Positions 45,675 to 55,624 of a DNA stretch of 64,000 nucleotides are shown here, piece after piece. The position numbers and the translations under genes were made by a program. Source of the DNA: Terriglobia bacterium (GTDB taxonomy: Bacteria; Acidobacteriota; Terriglobia; JAIQFV01); contig JAQUPQ010000013.1 in the NCBI GenBank assembly GCA_028716525.1, positions 1 to 64,000 on the forward strand, given 5' to 3'. Within the stretch, counting starts at the first letter, position 1, and every line of letters starts with the position of its first letter. Under the pieces are notes generated by a model. The model saw only the letters and a list, made by a program, of their open reading frames with translations. It did no database searches and was not told where the DNA came from.

Positions 45675-47609
45675 ATGGATTATCGCGAACTTTTTACGGA
45701 TGAGACAAAGACCACCGTGAGCCGCATTGGCGCCATCGAACATGTGGTCGGCGCCGTGTTTTTGATTTTGCTCGCCGGCTTTGGATACCTGCAACTCATC
45801 CAACAAGGACGCTACACCGATCTGGCCGAGCGGAACCGCATCCGGACCATTCCCATGGTGGCCCCGCGCGGACGTATCTTGGACCGGGATGGACGCGTCA
45901 TTGTCGACAACCGGTCGTCATTCTCCATCGCCCTGCTCCGGGAAAATACCAAGAACCTTGAAACCAATTTGCCGGCGATCTCCGCCGGTTTGGAGCTGGA
46001 CATCGCCGCGGTCCGCGAAGACATCAAGCGCTTCAAGACCACACCTTCTTTTCAGCCCATCATTATCAAGGAGGACGCTACCGAGGCGGACGTCGCCTTT
46101 GTGGACGCCCATCGGTTGGAGTATCCCGAATTGGAAATCATGATGGTGCCGCGTCGTGCCTACCCGAAGGACGGCCTGGCCGCCCATGTGCTCGGTTATG
46201 TCGGTGAGGTGTCCGCCGATATGCTGGAGAGCCATGACAATGCCGCATGGCAGCCGGGCGATCTGGTGGGCAAATCCGGCATCGAGAAGGAATACAACGA
46301 TTTTCTGACGGGCAAGGACGGGTACAAGCGCGTCATCGTCAACAGCCGCGGCCGCGAAATGGGGCGCCTGGAACAGGTGGATCCCGTCCCGGGCAACGAA
46401 CTGCGATTGACGATCGATTTGGACCTGCAACGAGTGGCGGAGCAGGAGTTGGGAGACCGCTCGGGCGCTGTGGTGGTCTTGAATCCCCAGACCGGCGACG
46501 TACTCGCCATGGTCTCGCATCCGGATTTCGATCCCAATCAGTTTGCCGGCAAGATGACTCCCGCCGACTGGAACGCGCTCCAAGACGATCCCCGCAAACC
46601 GCTGCTCAATCGCGCCCTGCAAGCTCGCTTCTCCCCGGGCTCGGTGTTCAAAGTCATCATGGCGGCGGCGGGCCTTGAAGCCGGCACCTTGAAGCCCGAC
46701 ACCACATATTATTGCGGCGGCACGGTGATGATGTACGGCACGCTGTTTCATTGCCATGGCGGCCACGGCCACGGCACGGTCGGTCTGCATCAGGCCATCG
46801 TCAACTCCTGCAATATTTTCTTTTATAACGTCGGCAAGTTGCTGGGAATCGATCGCATCAGTTATTACGCGCACAAGATGGGATTGGGTGAGAAGACCGG
46901 TATTGATCTGCCCAATGAAGATCCCGGTTTGATTCCGTCTCCCGAATGGAAACTGAAGACCAAGTATCAACCGTGGTATCTGGGAGAAACCATCTCGGTG
47001 GCCATCGGACAGGGCCCCGTCGGTGTGACGCCGCTCCAATTGGTGCGTACCGTTTCGGGGATTGCTCTGGGCGGTGTGTTCCACACGCCGCGGGTGGTGA
47101 CGTTGAATCAGAATGAAGGACTGAAGGGCGCCGCGGCGAATGCCTCGAATGAACGGTTTGCGCTCAAGCCCGAAACGGTGGATATCATCAGCCGCGGCTT
47201 GTGGGGCGTGGTGAATGAAGGCGGGACGGGATTCGAAGCCCGCATTCCCGGTTACGACATATGCGGAAAGACCGGAACGGTGCAGGTGGTGGGAAGCGGG
47301 GCCAAAGTGAACCATGCCGCAGGATCGGAATTCGGCAATCACGGATGGTTTGTCGGATTTGCCCCCCGCGAGAATCCGGAAATTGCCGTGGCGGTGATCG
47401 TGGAACACGGGGGATACGGCGGCGATATTTCCGCACCCATCGCCCATGAGATTTTCAGAACCTACTTCATGAAGAAACAGGGGAAACAAACTCCGGGGAC
47501 GGTCATTCAGTTGACGGCGCTCCACAAACCCGTCGCCGTGGAAGAGAATGTCGAGGCCGGAACGCCCGCGAACTTCGCCGATAACACCAAGGGAGCGCAC
47601 AAACCGTGA
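45675..47609 (+). CDS. mrdA: Penicillin-binding protein 2 (elongasome transpeptidase)
   Basis: Class B PBP that cross-links lateral peptidoglycan. 644 residues. Transmembrane anchor near 22-42, PBP dimer domain from about 55 with APRGRILDRDGRVIVDN, transpeptidase domain from about 265. Active-site motifs are complete: SVFK (S323, K326), SCN (S378-N380) and KTGT (K532). A Cys/His-rich loop, FHCHGGHGHG near 358-367, lies where metal ligands occur in E. coli PBP2. The C-terminal 35 residues are a loose tail. Works with RodA next door. Confidence 0.95.
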   Translation: MDYRELFTDETKTTVSRIGAIEHVVGAVFLILLAGFGYLQLIQQGRYTDLAERNRIRTIPMVAPRGRILDRDGRVIVDNRSSFSIALLRENTKNLETNLPAISAGLELDIAAVREDIKRFKTTPSFQPIIIKEDATEADVAFVDAHRLEYPELEIMMVPRRAYPKDGLAAHVLGYVGEVSADMLESHDNAAWQPGDLVGKSGIEKEYNDFLTGKDGYKRVIVNSRGREMGRLEQVDPVPGNELRLTIDLDLQRVAEQELGDRSGAVVVLNPQTGDVLAMVSHPDFDPNQFAGKMTPADWNALQDDPRKPLLNRALQARFSPGSVFKVIMAAAGLEAGTLKPDTTYYCGGTVMMYGTLFHCHGGHGHGTVGLHQAIVNSCNIFFYNVGKLLGIDRISYYAHKMGLGEKTGIDLPNEDPGLIPSPEWKLKTKYQPWYLGETISVAIGQGPVGVTPLQLVRTVSGIALGGVFHTPRVVTLNQNEGLKGAAANASNERFALKPETVDIISRGLWGVVNEGGTGFEARIPGYDICGKTGTVQVVGSGAKVNHAAGSEFGNHGWFVGFAPRENPEIAVAVIVEHGGYGGDISAPIAHEIFRTYFMKKQGKQTPGTVIQLTALHKPVAVEENVEAGTPANFADNTKGAHKP

Positions 47610-47643
47610 GGCCGGATGGAAGGGAAAGTGGGATGGGAGCCCA

Positions 47644-48729
47644 GTGAGACGAAGAGCCTTAGCCGATTTTGATTGGTGGTTATTGCTGGCCGCGCTGGCG
47701 CTGGTGGCCATCGGGTTGTTGGAGATTTACAGCTCCACCGCTCATACCCGCTATGCCGGATTGCACATCCGCCAATTTTATTGGGTGCTGCTCGGCCTCG
47801 CCATCATGTGGACGGTGGTGTTCGTCGATTATCACTTGATCATTGAGCAAACACCGGTGCTGTATATAATCGGCGTCCTGATGCTGCTGGTCGTTTTGGT
47901 TGTCGGACAAACCATTTCGGGATCCAAGCGATGGCTGGGCTACGGAGCCTTCTCCATTCAGCCCGCCGAGATTTTCAAGATAATTTTGATATTGACGCTG
48001 GCGCGTTACTTCAGTGAGCGGCGGTTGCGCACGCTGACCTGGGTGGACATGATGCAGGTGGGTGTCCTGGCGGCGATTCCTTTCGTTCTCATTCTGATGG
48101 AACCCGATCTGGGCACGGCACTGACCTTTTTCCCGATTCTCGGAGTGGGGCTGTGGTTGGGAGGAATTCGATGGAAGATGCTGGCGACCCTGGCCCTGGG
48201 GTTTGTCCTGATTCTTCCTTTGGGTTGGTTTGTCCTCAAACCCTATCAGCGCGCGCGACTGATGACCTTTACTCATTCGGACGCCGATCCGTTGGGGCGT
48301 GGATACCAGATCGCGCAATCCAAAATAGCCGTGGGATCGGGTGGACTTCTGGGCAAGGGCTTCCTTCAAGGCAGTCAAAACCGGCTGGGGTTTGTTCCTT
48401 ACCGCCACACGGATTTCATTTTCTCGGTGGTCGGTGAAGAACAGGGCTTCCTGGGAGTGCTGGTGTCGCTGTTGTTGTTCATATTTGTCATCTTCCGCTC
48501 CATTCAACATGCGCGCAGCGCCCGCGATCGATACGGGGTTTTTCTAGTGATGGGCGTGGCGGCGTTGCTGGCCTTTCACGTCGTGGTCAACGTGGGCATG
48601 GTCATCGGTCTCATGCCGGTCACCGGTATCCCTCTGCCCTTCGTGAGTTCCGGCGGATCGTCCATTCTTTCCACGTTCATGGCGTTGGGCCTGGTTCTCA
48701 ACGTCCGCATGCGCCGCTACGCCAACTGA
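47644..48729 (+). CDS. rodA: Peptidoglycan glycosyltransferase RodA
   Basis: SEDS-family polymerase that works with PBP2. The start is GTG 47644 with GGGAG just ahead; a longer frame begins in mrdA but that part is not homologous. It gives 361 residues, ten transmembrane helices, with the SEDS motifs SGSKRWLGYGAFSIQPAEIFKI, MEPDLGTALTFFPI, IAVGSGGLLGKGFLQGSQNRLGFVPYRHTDFIFSVVGEEQGF and VTGIPLPFVSSGGSS. The conserved catalytic Asp is expected in the HTDFIFSVVGEE or DLGT region. Last gene of the operon. Confidence 0.95.
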   Translation: MRRRALADFDWWLLLAALALVAIGLLEIYSSTAHTRYAGLHIRQFYWVLLGLAIMWTVVFVDYHLIIEQTPVLYIIGVLMLLVVLVVGQTISGSKRWLGYGAFSIQPAEIFKIILILTLARYFSERRLRTLTWVDMMQVGVLAAIPFVLILMEPDLGTALTFFPILGVGLWLGGIRWKMLATLALGFVLILPLGWFVLKPYQRARLMTFTHSDADPLGRGYQIAQSKIAVGSGGLLGKGFLQGSQNRLGFVPYRHTDFIFSVVGEEQGFLGVLVSLLLFIFVIFRSIQHARSARDRYGVFLVMGVAALLAFHVVVNVGMVIGLMPVTGIPLPFVSSGGSSILSTFMALGLVLNVRMRRYAN

Positions 48730-48894
48730 ATTCCCGTCTTGCCTCTGCCCCGGGATTCATAAAATCACCTTGAATGGGAGGAGCCTGCAGCCCCTCGGCT
48801 TGCGGGCTCAGAGGGACTTCACCCGGAGATTCGGAGGCGAAGGAAACGCGTTGGGCTGCACAAAAATTATGCAATCCGGCCGCCGGATTTGAAT

Positions 48895-48900
48895 ATAATA
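48895..48900 (+). promoter_or_regulatory. Perfect TATAAT -10 before the radical-SAM gene
   Basis: TATAAT lies 80 bases before the ATG at 48980. No good -35 stands at 16-18 bases, so the promoter may need help or be weak. The 250-base gap holds no gene. Confidence 0.4.
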
Positions 48901-48979
48901 AGGCGTCCCCGGAGCGTCGAGTTCCGCCGGCAAAGGTGAGGCTTTGCTGAGCGGCTAAATTCATGAGGAAAGCATAGCC

Positions 48980-51871
48980 ATGTCTTCGATTTCTACCCTC
49001 GATCAGTTTCTCTCGCAGGTTGAGAAGCCCGTCCGTTACATGGGCGGAGAATGGAACCAGGTGGTCAAGGATCACGCCGCCGTGGACGTAACGATGGCCT
49101 TGTGTTTCCCCGACCTCTATGAAATCGGCATGTCGCATATGGGCGTGCGCATCCTTTATTCATTGCTCAACAAGCGGCCCGAGGTGGCCTTGGAACGCTG
49201 TTTTACCCCCTGGATCGACCTCATCGACCAGATGCGCGCTCGCGGCGTTCCCCTGTGCTCGCTCGAAACACACACCCCGCTGCGGCAGTTCGATCTTATC
49301 GGTTTCTCCCTGCAATATGAGATGTCGTTTACGAACATCCTGGTGATGCTGGACCTGGCCGGGATTCCCTTGCGCAGCGGCGATCGGGACTTGAGTTTTC
49401 CTTTGGTGCTGGCCGGCGGTCCCGTGGCCATGGCGCCGGAACCCATCGGGGATTTCATCGACGCCTTCGTGATCGGCGACGGCGAAGAAACCCTCAACAC
49501 GCTGATCGACCGCGTGAAGTGCTGGAAACGCGAGGGCGACGGATTGACCGCGCATGCCGACAAGACCGGGCTCTTGCGCGAACTCGCAAAAATTCCCGGG
49601 GTGTATGTTCCTGCTCTTTATGACGTGGTGGAGCATCCGTTGCATGGGTTGCAAGTGGTCGTGCCGCGGGAAAACGGAGAGCCGGTGCATGTTTCTTCGG
49701 GAGGGGACGCCAGGTTTTGGAATCCGCGAAGCCGGGATTCCGCGCCGCAAAACGCCGCGGCTCCACCCTTTCCGATTACGCGGTGTTACGTCAACAATAT
49801 TTCCGACTATCCGTTTCCTTCCGATTTGATCGTGCCGTTTGGGGAAATTGTCCACGACCGCATCTCCGTGGAGATCGCTCGCGGGTGTCTTGACGGCTGC
49901 CGCTTCTGTCAGGCCGGTTATACCTATCGCCCGCTCCGGGAGCGGTCCATCGACGATATTGTCAATACCATCGTCCGGGCCAGCGAACAAACCGGCTTCG
50001 ATGAAGCCACGATTGCTTCGCTCTCCACGGCCGATTACTCCTGCTTAAATCCGCTGCTCGAAAAACTGATGAATGAGCTGGAGCGTCGCAAGATTGCTTT
50101 GTCGCTCACCTCCATGCGGGCCGACTCGATCACCCCGGAAGTCACTTCCCAGATGAAACGCGTGCGCAAGACCGGGCTGACCATTGCTCCGGAGGCCGGG
50201 ACCCAGCGCATGCGCGACATCATCAATAAGAACATCACCGAGGAATCCGTGTTGAAGAGTGTGGCCACGGCTTTTGAGGCCGGTTGGGATTTGATCAAAC
50301 TGTATTTCATGATCGGACTGCCGATGGAAACGGAAGCCGATGTTCGAGGAATTTTTGAACTCGGCAAAAAAGTCCGGGATCTGAGCAAACATTCCAAACG
50401 GTCGGTGAACGTCAATCTCTCGGCGTCTTCCTTTATTCCGAAATCGCACACCCCCTTCCAGTGGTTCGGTTTTTGTGATCTGGAGGAAATCAAGGAAAAG
50501 CAGCGTCTTCTGCGCTCCCTGTGCAAGCCGGCGCGCATTAATTTCAAGCATCATCATCCCGAGACCTCACAGATGGAGTGTGTGCTTTCGCGCGGCGACC
50601 GGCGCCTGGGCCGCGTTCTGGAGCGGGCGTTCCAAATGGGCTGCCGCTTTGACGGCTGGGACGATCAATTTCAATACGCCAAATGGCTGGAGGCGTTTGA
50701 GCAGGAAGGAATCGACTATCGGCAATATCTCAAGCCCCTGCCGGTATTTGACAGTCCGGAATGGCGGCAGTCAAGCGAAATCGAGCGGCGGGACGGTGCG
50801 GCTTATATTCGGGCTCTTTCCAGCGTCAAAATCAAACCCCTGGAGGCCCAGGTCGATTGGACCCCATTGCCTTGGGATCATCTCGATAATCGCGTCGATA
50901 AGAAATTCATTGTGTGGGACTTGAAACGGAGTTTGCAAGCCCGGGTTTCGCCGACCTGCGGACCCGACTTGTGCTATAATTGCGGGCTGGAATGTGATTT
51001 TGGAGGAGTCGGCCCTGGCGTCCTCGCCTCTCAGGAATCAAAGGGCGGTGAAACCGGCGACGGCGACGGTCGAAAGCAGGTTTCGAGTGTTGCGGGAGAA
51101 GCTCCACCTCTCCTAAACGCCCCGAGCGATTTCGGAAATCGGAATCGTTATCGCGCCATGTTTTCGAAACTCGGGCGATCCAAATTCTTGTCCCATCTGG
51201 ATTTAATGCGGCTTGTTCAGCGCGCATTTCGACGCGCTGGAATCCCGCTAAGATATACGCAAGGTTTTCATCCGCAACCCGTGGTGGCCTTTGGTCCGGC
51301 CTTATCGGTGGGAATTGAAGGCGCCGCTGAAATTGTGGATTTCGAAGCAGGGATTTTGTTGGAGGAGGTTGAATTTCTTTCGGTCATCAACTCCGTTCTC
51401 CCTGACGGAGTGCGTTTCAGTCGGCTGAGGCCCATGGAATGGAATGCGCCCTCGGCCACTGCCATCGTCAAAGCAGCCCGTTACAGCGTGGACTTGCAGT
51501 TGAACAGAGTGGCCGGCGCCGGCGATTCCGGCGACGGAAATCAGGGAGCGTGGGATGCGGAGAGCGTGGAGCGGCGATTGAACGATTTTCGCGCCGCTGA
51601 ACACTTCATCATCCAACGGCAGAAGAAGGATCGGACGGTCGCGACCGACCTCCGCTCATTCGTCCGAAGGGTCGAGTTAATTTCCGGCGACACAGAGTCG
51701 GGTTGCCTGCGCATCGAATTGGACATCGAGATGGGTGAGCGCGGCTCGGTGAAGCCACAAGAAGTTTTAAAATCAATTTTGAATATTTCAGACGAGAACT
51801 TTCACGCGATTCAGCGCCACGCGTTGTTCGCCGAACGAAATGGAACTTACATCCCGGCTTTTTCCAGTTAA
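48980..51871 (+). CDS. B12-binding-type radical-SAM protein fused to DUF2344
   Basis: Fusion of 963 residues. N-terminal B12-binding-like domain (about 20-200, CFPDLYEIGMSHMGVRILYSLLN), radical-SAM domain with C303, C307 and C310 in ARGCLDGCRFCQAGYTYRPLRER, and a C-terminal DUF2344 domain (about 720-960) that begins RYRAMFSKLGRSKFLSHLDLMRLVQRAFRRA. A low-complexity linker (about 680-715) joins them. Other bacteria often encode the two as separate neighbours next to RNase E/G, as here. The function is not established; a role in RNA or ribosome-related modification has been suspected from context. GAGGAAAG precedes the ATG. Confidence 0.92.
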   Translation: MSSISTLDQFLSQVEKPVRYMGGEWNQVVKDHAAVDVTMALCFPDLYEIGMSHMGVRILYSLLNKRPEVALERCFTPWIDLIDQMRARGVPLCSLETHTPLRQFDLIGFSLQYEMSFTNILVMLDLAGIPLRSGDRDLSFPLVLAGGPVAMAPEPIGDFIDAFVIGDGEETLNTLIDRVKCWKREGDGLTAHADKTGLLRELAKIPGVYVPALYDVVEHPLHGLQVVVPRENGEPVHVSSGGDARFWNPRSRDSAPQNAAAPPFPITRCYVNNISDYPFPSDLIVPFGEIVHDRISVEIARGCLDGCRFCQAGYTYRPLRERSIDDIVNTIVRASEQTGFDEATIASLSTADYSCLNPLLEKLMNELERRKIALSLTSMRADSITPEVTSQMKRVRKTGLTIAPEAGTQRMRDIINKNITEESVLKSVATAFEAGWDLIKLYFMIGLPMETEADVRGIFELGKKVRDLSKHSKRSVNVNLSASSFIPKSHTPFQWFGFCDLEEIKEKQRLLRSLCKPARINFKHHHPETSQMECVLSRGDRRLGRVLERAFQMGCRFDGWDDQFQYAKWLEAFEQEGIDYRQYLKPLPVFDSPEWRQSSEIERRDGAAYIRALSSVKIKPLEAQVDWTPLPWDHLDNRVDKKFIVWDLKRSLQARVSPTCGPDLCYNCGLECDFGGVGPGVLASQESKGGETGDGDGRKQVSSVAGEAPPLLNAPSDFGNRNRYRAMFSKLGRSKFLSHLDLMRLVQRAFRRAGIPLRYTQGFHPQPVVAFGPALSVGIEGAAEIVDFEAGILLEEVEFLSVINSVLPDGVRFSRLRPMEWNAPSATAIVKAARYSVDLQLNRVAGAGDSGDGNQGAWDAESVERRLNDFRAAEHFIIQRQKKDRTVATDLRSFVRRVELISGDTESGCLRIELDIEMGERGSVKPQEVLKSILNISDENFHAIQRHALFAERNGTYIPAFSS

Positions 51872-52230
51872 TTTCTGGAATCAGCTGTTCATTTTCTTGG
51901 AAGTGATTCTAAAGGCCCCAGCCGGTGGGCGATGGATTCACCTGCCCCGGCTGAACGCCCGCCTTCATGGAGGGCGAAGGCCTTCTTCCCCACGAGTGTG
52001 TGACTCCTCGCCCCGCGTGAGATTGCGGTCTTCCACGAAAAAAGTTCGTCATTTCACCCCGCCTGATCCGCCCCCGCTGGAGAGACAACGATCCGCAGGG
52101 ACGGGAGGCAGATCCACCCCAGACGGCCCTCAACGCATTCGAACCGGCTTCCGGTTTGAAAGTTCCTGTCTCGAGAGCGCTCGCCGGCGCACTTTGCAAA
52201 CACGGCTGAGCCTCGGGAAGGAATTTTGTA
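51872..52230 (+). other. Long leader region of the RNase E/G gene
   Basis: 359 bases without a supported gene. Several hairpins are possible, among them a stem with arms CGCCC and GGGCG and a TTCATGGA loop near 51957-51981, and GAACCGG/CCGGTTT near 52139-52158. RNase E in other bacteria controls its own mRNA through its leader; this gap could serve that, but no homology is visible. AAGGAA precedes the start codon. Confidence 0.4.
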
Positions 52231-55200
52231 ATGTCGAAGGAAATGATTATCGCCACGTCTCCCCAAGAGACGAAAGTAGCGATCCTCGAAGACGATCAAC
52301 TGGTTGAAGTCCACATCGAACGGAGCCGCGAGCAAGCGCTCGTCGGATCCATCTATAAAGGCCGCGTCACTAAAGTCCTGCCCGGAATGCAGTCGGCGTT
52401 CGTCAACATCGGCTTGGAACGCGATGCTTTCCTCTATGTCTCCGACTTTTTTGAAGAATCCGGCGAACTGGACTCCCTCACCGCCGGGGTGGACGAGAAG
52501 ATCGACAAGCTGGAGTTTTCCGGCCACGCAGTCGCAGGGAAAACGCCCTCGCCGGCTATCATCGAAATTCCCACCATAACGGAAAAAGCAGAGGCGCCCG
52601 GGCCGTCCACTCCTCGAGCGGCTGTGACTCCCATCGCGGAGTCCGCCGTGACCACACACCCTCCGGCTGTTCCAGAAAGTACGCCGGAGCCAACCAAGAG
52701 CCAGGCCGGTTCCAAAGAAACAGCTTCCCGGGGGCGCGATTTTGATCGCTCCGGCCCGGGTGGTCGTGGCCGCTTTGGACGACGCCGGGGTCGCCATCGA
52801 TCTTGGGAACGGCGTCGCGAGGAAACACCAGCGCCTGGCGGGAATGCCCCGACGGCCGCCGCGCCTTCTCAACCTGTTCCCGGGATCGCTGCAGCGCCAC
52901 CTCCCCAAGTACATTCCGCAAGCGTTTTGACGCCCTTGCCGGGAGAATCCTTGTCAAAATTCAAATCTCCCTCGGAAGCGTCCCTCATCACGGAAACACC
53001 TTCTGAGAGGGCACACTCTTCGGAAGTTCAACCGGAAACTCCGAGCGCCACCACCGAAAATGCCCCTCAGCAAACGCCGGACGTGGAACGCGCTGCGCCG
53101 CCACAGATTTCCGAACAGGAGCCGGTCTCCGGGACATCAACGAGCCCGGAGGCACCAACAGAAGCACCGAGCGCGGCAGAACCCCCTTCGGGCGTCGAGC
53201 CTCAAATGGAGCCACAGGGTAAGGCTGCTGAGACAACGGCGGATCAAATCGAATCACCAACCCCGATTGAAGAAGCCGTGGTGGAGACTCCATCTGCGCC
53301 CAGCGCTGTCGAGAAATCCGTAGAAGCGGCTTCGGAGTTGAAAGAAGAGCAGGAAACAAAGCCGGAAGTCAGCGTCCCGACCGTTGCCGAAACTCCTGCT
53401 GAACAAACGAAAGAGGCACCGGCGATCTTGCAGGAAGCGGACACAGAACCAGTTGCTTTATCCGAACCCGCAGCGATTGAAGTTCCCGAGGGTGCCGCCC
53501 CGACCAGCCCGGAGGAAGGTGCGCCGACAATCCCGGTCGAGTTGTCGGCCTCTGACGAAAGTCCTTCGACACTTCCTTCGGAGGTGAAAGAGCCGCCGGA
53601 GATTTCCGGGGGTATACAGCCGGCTGAAGAAACAGAAGTTTCGAGTCCGGAGATAACCGCGCCGCCGGAAGAGACGGTGAGCCCTGAAGCCGCGCCCATC
53701 GAAGTAGCATCATTGGAAACTGCGGTCGAGCCCTCCACGGAGTCGACTCCGATCGTGTTGGTTACGCCCTCCACGCCTCCAGCCGCTGCCATTGAATCGT
53801 CGGAGACCCCGGTTGTTGAAACCGTGGACGAACAGGTTCTCGATGAGCTTCAGGAAGAGGCCGAGGCGCTGGTGGCTGAGGAGGAGGCCGAGCAGGTCGC
53901 AGCAGCCCCGGTCGGCGCGACCGCGCCTCGAGTGGCGGAGATCGAGCCCCCGCGTGAAGTGTACGGTCCCCCCACGCCCTACGCGTTTATGACGGGAGAG
54001 GAAAAAGCCGCCTACAATGCCGCCCGCGCCCGCACGCGATCTTCGGCAAAAATTGTGGACGGATCACGGCGTTTGACGGCGCCGCAGCCGCGCGAATACG
54101 GATATCCTCGTGGCCGTCGCGGTCGTCGCGGACGTCATCGCTACGGCGAGCGTCCCTCTCGGGAGTCGCGCGAGGGACAAGGCGCGGCTCGTGAAGAAAA
54201 GAAGGTTTCTCACCGGCCCTTGATTACGGACCTGCTTCGCGAAGGGCAGGAGATTCTTGTTCAGATTGCCAAAGAGCCGCTCGGAAAAAAAGGCGCGCGC
54301 ATCACGTCCCACATTGCTTTGCCGGGGCGCTACCTGGTGTATATGCCGACCGTCGATCATATCGGCGTCTCGCGCAAAATCGGCACCGATGAGGAACGCC
54401 AACGCCTGAAGCGGATCTTAAATGCCAATCGAGGTTCCATGCCCGGCGGATTTATTGTCCGTACAGCGGGAGAAGGCCGCGCCGAGGAGGAACTGAAACA
54501 GGACATCCGCTTCCTGGCGCAAACCTGGACCGATATCCGGTCGCACGCGGAGAAACGTTCGGCCCCGGCGCTGATGCATCGGGATCTGGGCGTGTTGGAG
54601 CGCATCCTGCGTGACCAGTTGTCCGCAGAATTCACGGCCATCCGTATCGACAACGAAACGGAATACGCCAAAGTGCTGGATTTTGTGAATACGTTCCAGC
54701 CGGCTTTGGTCGGACGTGTGCGTTTGCACTTGAAGGACACCCCCATCTTTGAAGAGCACGGTATCGATCACGAAATTGAAAAAGCGCTCAAACCCAAGGT
54801 GTGGCTGAAATCCGGCGGATATATTGTCATTAACCAAACCGAGGCCATGGTGGCCATCGATGTGAACACCGGCAAGTTTGTGGGGAAAACCACGCGGCTC
54901 GAGGACACCATTGTCAAAACCAATATTGACGCCGCCAAAGAAGTGGCGCGCCAGGTGCGGCTGCGGGATATGGGCGGCATTATCGTGATCGATTTTATCG
55001 ATATGGAGGAGCGAAAAAATCGCCAGAAGGTGATCCAGGCGTTGGAGGAGTCTATGCGCCGCGATCGCGCCCCCTCGAAAATTCTGGCGTTCAATGATTT
55101 TGGTTTGGTGGCGCTGACACGCAAACGCGTCAAGCAGTCTCTTGAAAAGAGCCTGCTGCAGTCCTGCCCCTACTGCCAGGGGCACGGCATGATCAAGAGC

Positions 55201-55416
55201 CTTCAAACCGTCTGCTACGAAATTCAACAGGAAGCGAAAAAAATGGCGGGCGAGCTGGAGGGCCGCGAGATTCGTGTCCGCGTTCATCCCGAAGTGGCCA
55301 AGGCGCTTAAGACCACGGAGCAAACCGTGGTCCATGAAATCGAAGCGCATACGCGCAAGGACGTGATCATTAAATCCGATCCGGCAACGCACCAGGATCA
55401 GTTTGAAATCTTTTGA
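52231..55416 (+). CDS. Rne/Rng-family ribonuclease with giant insertion in the S1 domain
   Basis: RNase E/G endoribonuclease of 1061 residues, against about 490 for RNase G. Residues 1-77 form the first half of the S1 domain (VGSIYKGRVTKVLPGMQSAFVNIGLERDAFLYVSDFFEE). It resumes only at about 661 (RPLITDLLREGQEILVQ). The roughly 580 residues between are Pro/Glu/Ala/Ser/Thr-rich and bounded by Arg-rich patches (about 169-195 and 623-650). The catalytic domain is intact: D877 in AIDVNTGKF, D921 in VIDFIDME, and the Zn-link C979PYC982. Ends ...HQDQFEIF, as RNase G does. Follows the radical-SAM/DUF2344 gene, a recurrent neighbour. Confidence 0.93.
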   Translation: MSKEMIIATSPQETKVAILEDDQLVEVHIERSREQALVGSIYKGRVTKVLPGMQSAFVNIGLERDAFLYVSDFFEESGELDSLTAGVDEKIDKLEFSGHAVAGKTPSPAIIEIPTITEKAEAPGPSTPRAAVTPIAESAVTTHPPAVPESTPEPTKSQAGSKETASRGRDFDRSGPGGRGRFGRRRGRHRSWERRREETPAPGGNAPTAAAPSQPVPGIAAAPPPQVHSASVLTPLPGESLSKFKSPSEASLITETPSERAHSSEVQPETPSATTENAPQQTPDVERAAPPQISEQEPVSGTSTSPEAPTEAPSAAEPPSGVEPQMEPQGKAAETTADQIESPTPIEEAVVETPSAPSAVEKSVEAASELKEEQETKPEVSVPTVAETPAEQTKEAPAILQEADTEPVALSEPAAIEVPEGAAPTSPEEGAPTIPVELSASDESPSTLPSEVKEPPEISGGIQPAEETEVSSPEITAPPEETVSPEAAPIEVASLETAVEPSTESTPIVLVTPSTPPAAAIESSETPVVETVDEQVLDELQEEAEALVAEEEAEQVAAAPVGATAPRVAEIEPPREVYGPPTPYAFMTGEEKAAYNAARARTRSSAKIVDGSRRLTAPQPREYGYPRGRRGRRGRHRYGERPSRESREGQGAAREEKKVSHRPLITDLLREGQEILVQIAKEPLGKKGARITSHIALPGRYLVYMPTVDHIGVSRKIGTDEERQRLKRILNANRGSMPGGFIVRTAGEGRAEEELKQDIRFLAQTWTDIRSHAEKRSAPALMHRDLGVLERILRDQLSAEFTAIRIDNETEYAKVLDFVNTFQPALVGRVRLHLKDTPIFEEHGIDHEIEKALKPKVWLKSGGYIVINQTEAMVAIDVNTGKFVGKTTRLEDTIVKTNIDAAKEVARQVRLRDMGGIIVIDFIDMEERKNRQKVIQALEESMRRDRAPSKILAFNDFGLVALTRKRVKQSLEKSLLQSCPYCQGHGMIKSLQTVCYEIQQEAKKMAGELEGREIRVRVHPEVAKALKTTEQTVVHEIEAHTRKDVIIKSDPATHQDQFEIF

Positions 55417-55624
55417 GCCCCACCGAGGAGTGGACGCAGGATCACCTGTCGATTTTCCAGTAATGTTTCTTGGGGCCCAGGGTTGGCTGCTCAACGCATC
55501 CAACCCCTTTTCATTTTGAGAGACCGGGCGCTCTGAATCGATCACCGCATTTCCTTTGGAATTTTCTCCAAGGGTTTCTAGAATATCCCGCACGGACTTT
55601 CATTCCACGGCCCAGGAGTCCTCC

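Noticed and set aside
45918..47711. 597-codon open frame antisense to mrdA
   Set aside because: mrdA has complete PBP2 motifs in frame; the antisense product has no recognisable domain and is a by-product of GC-rich codon use.
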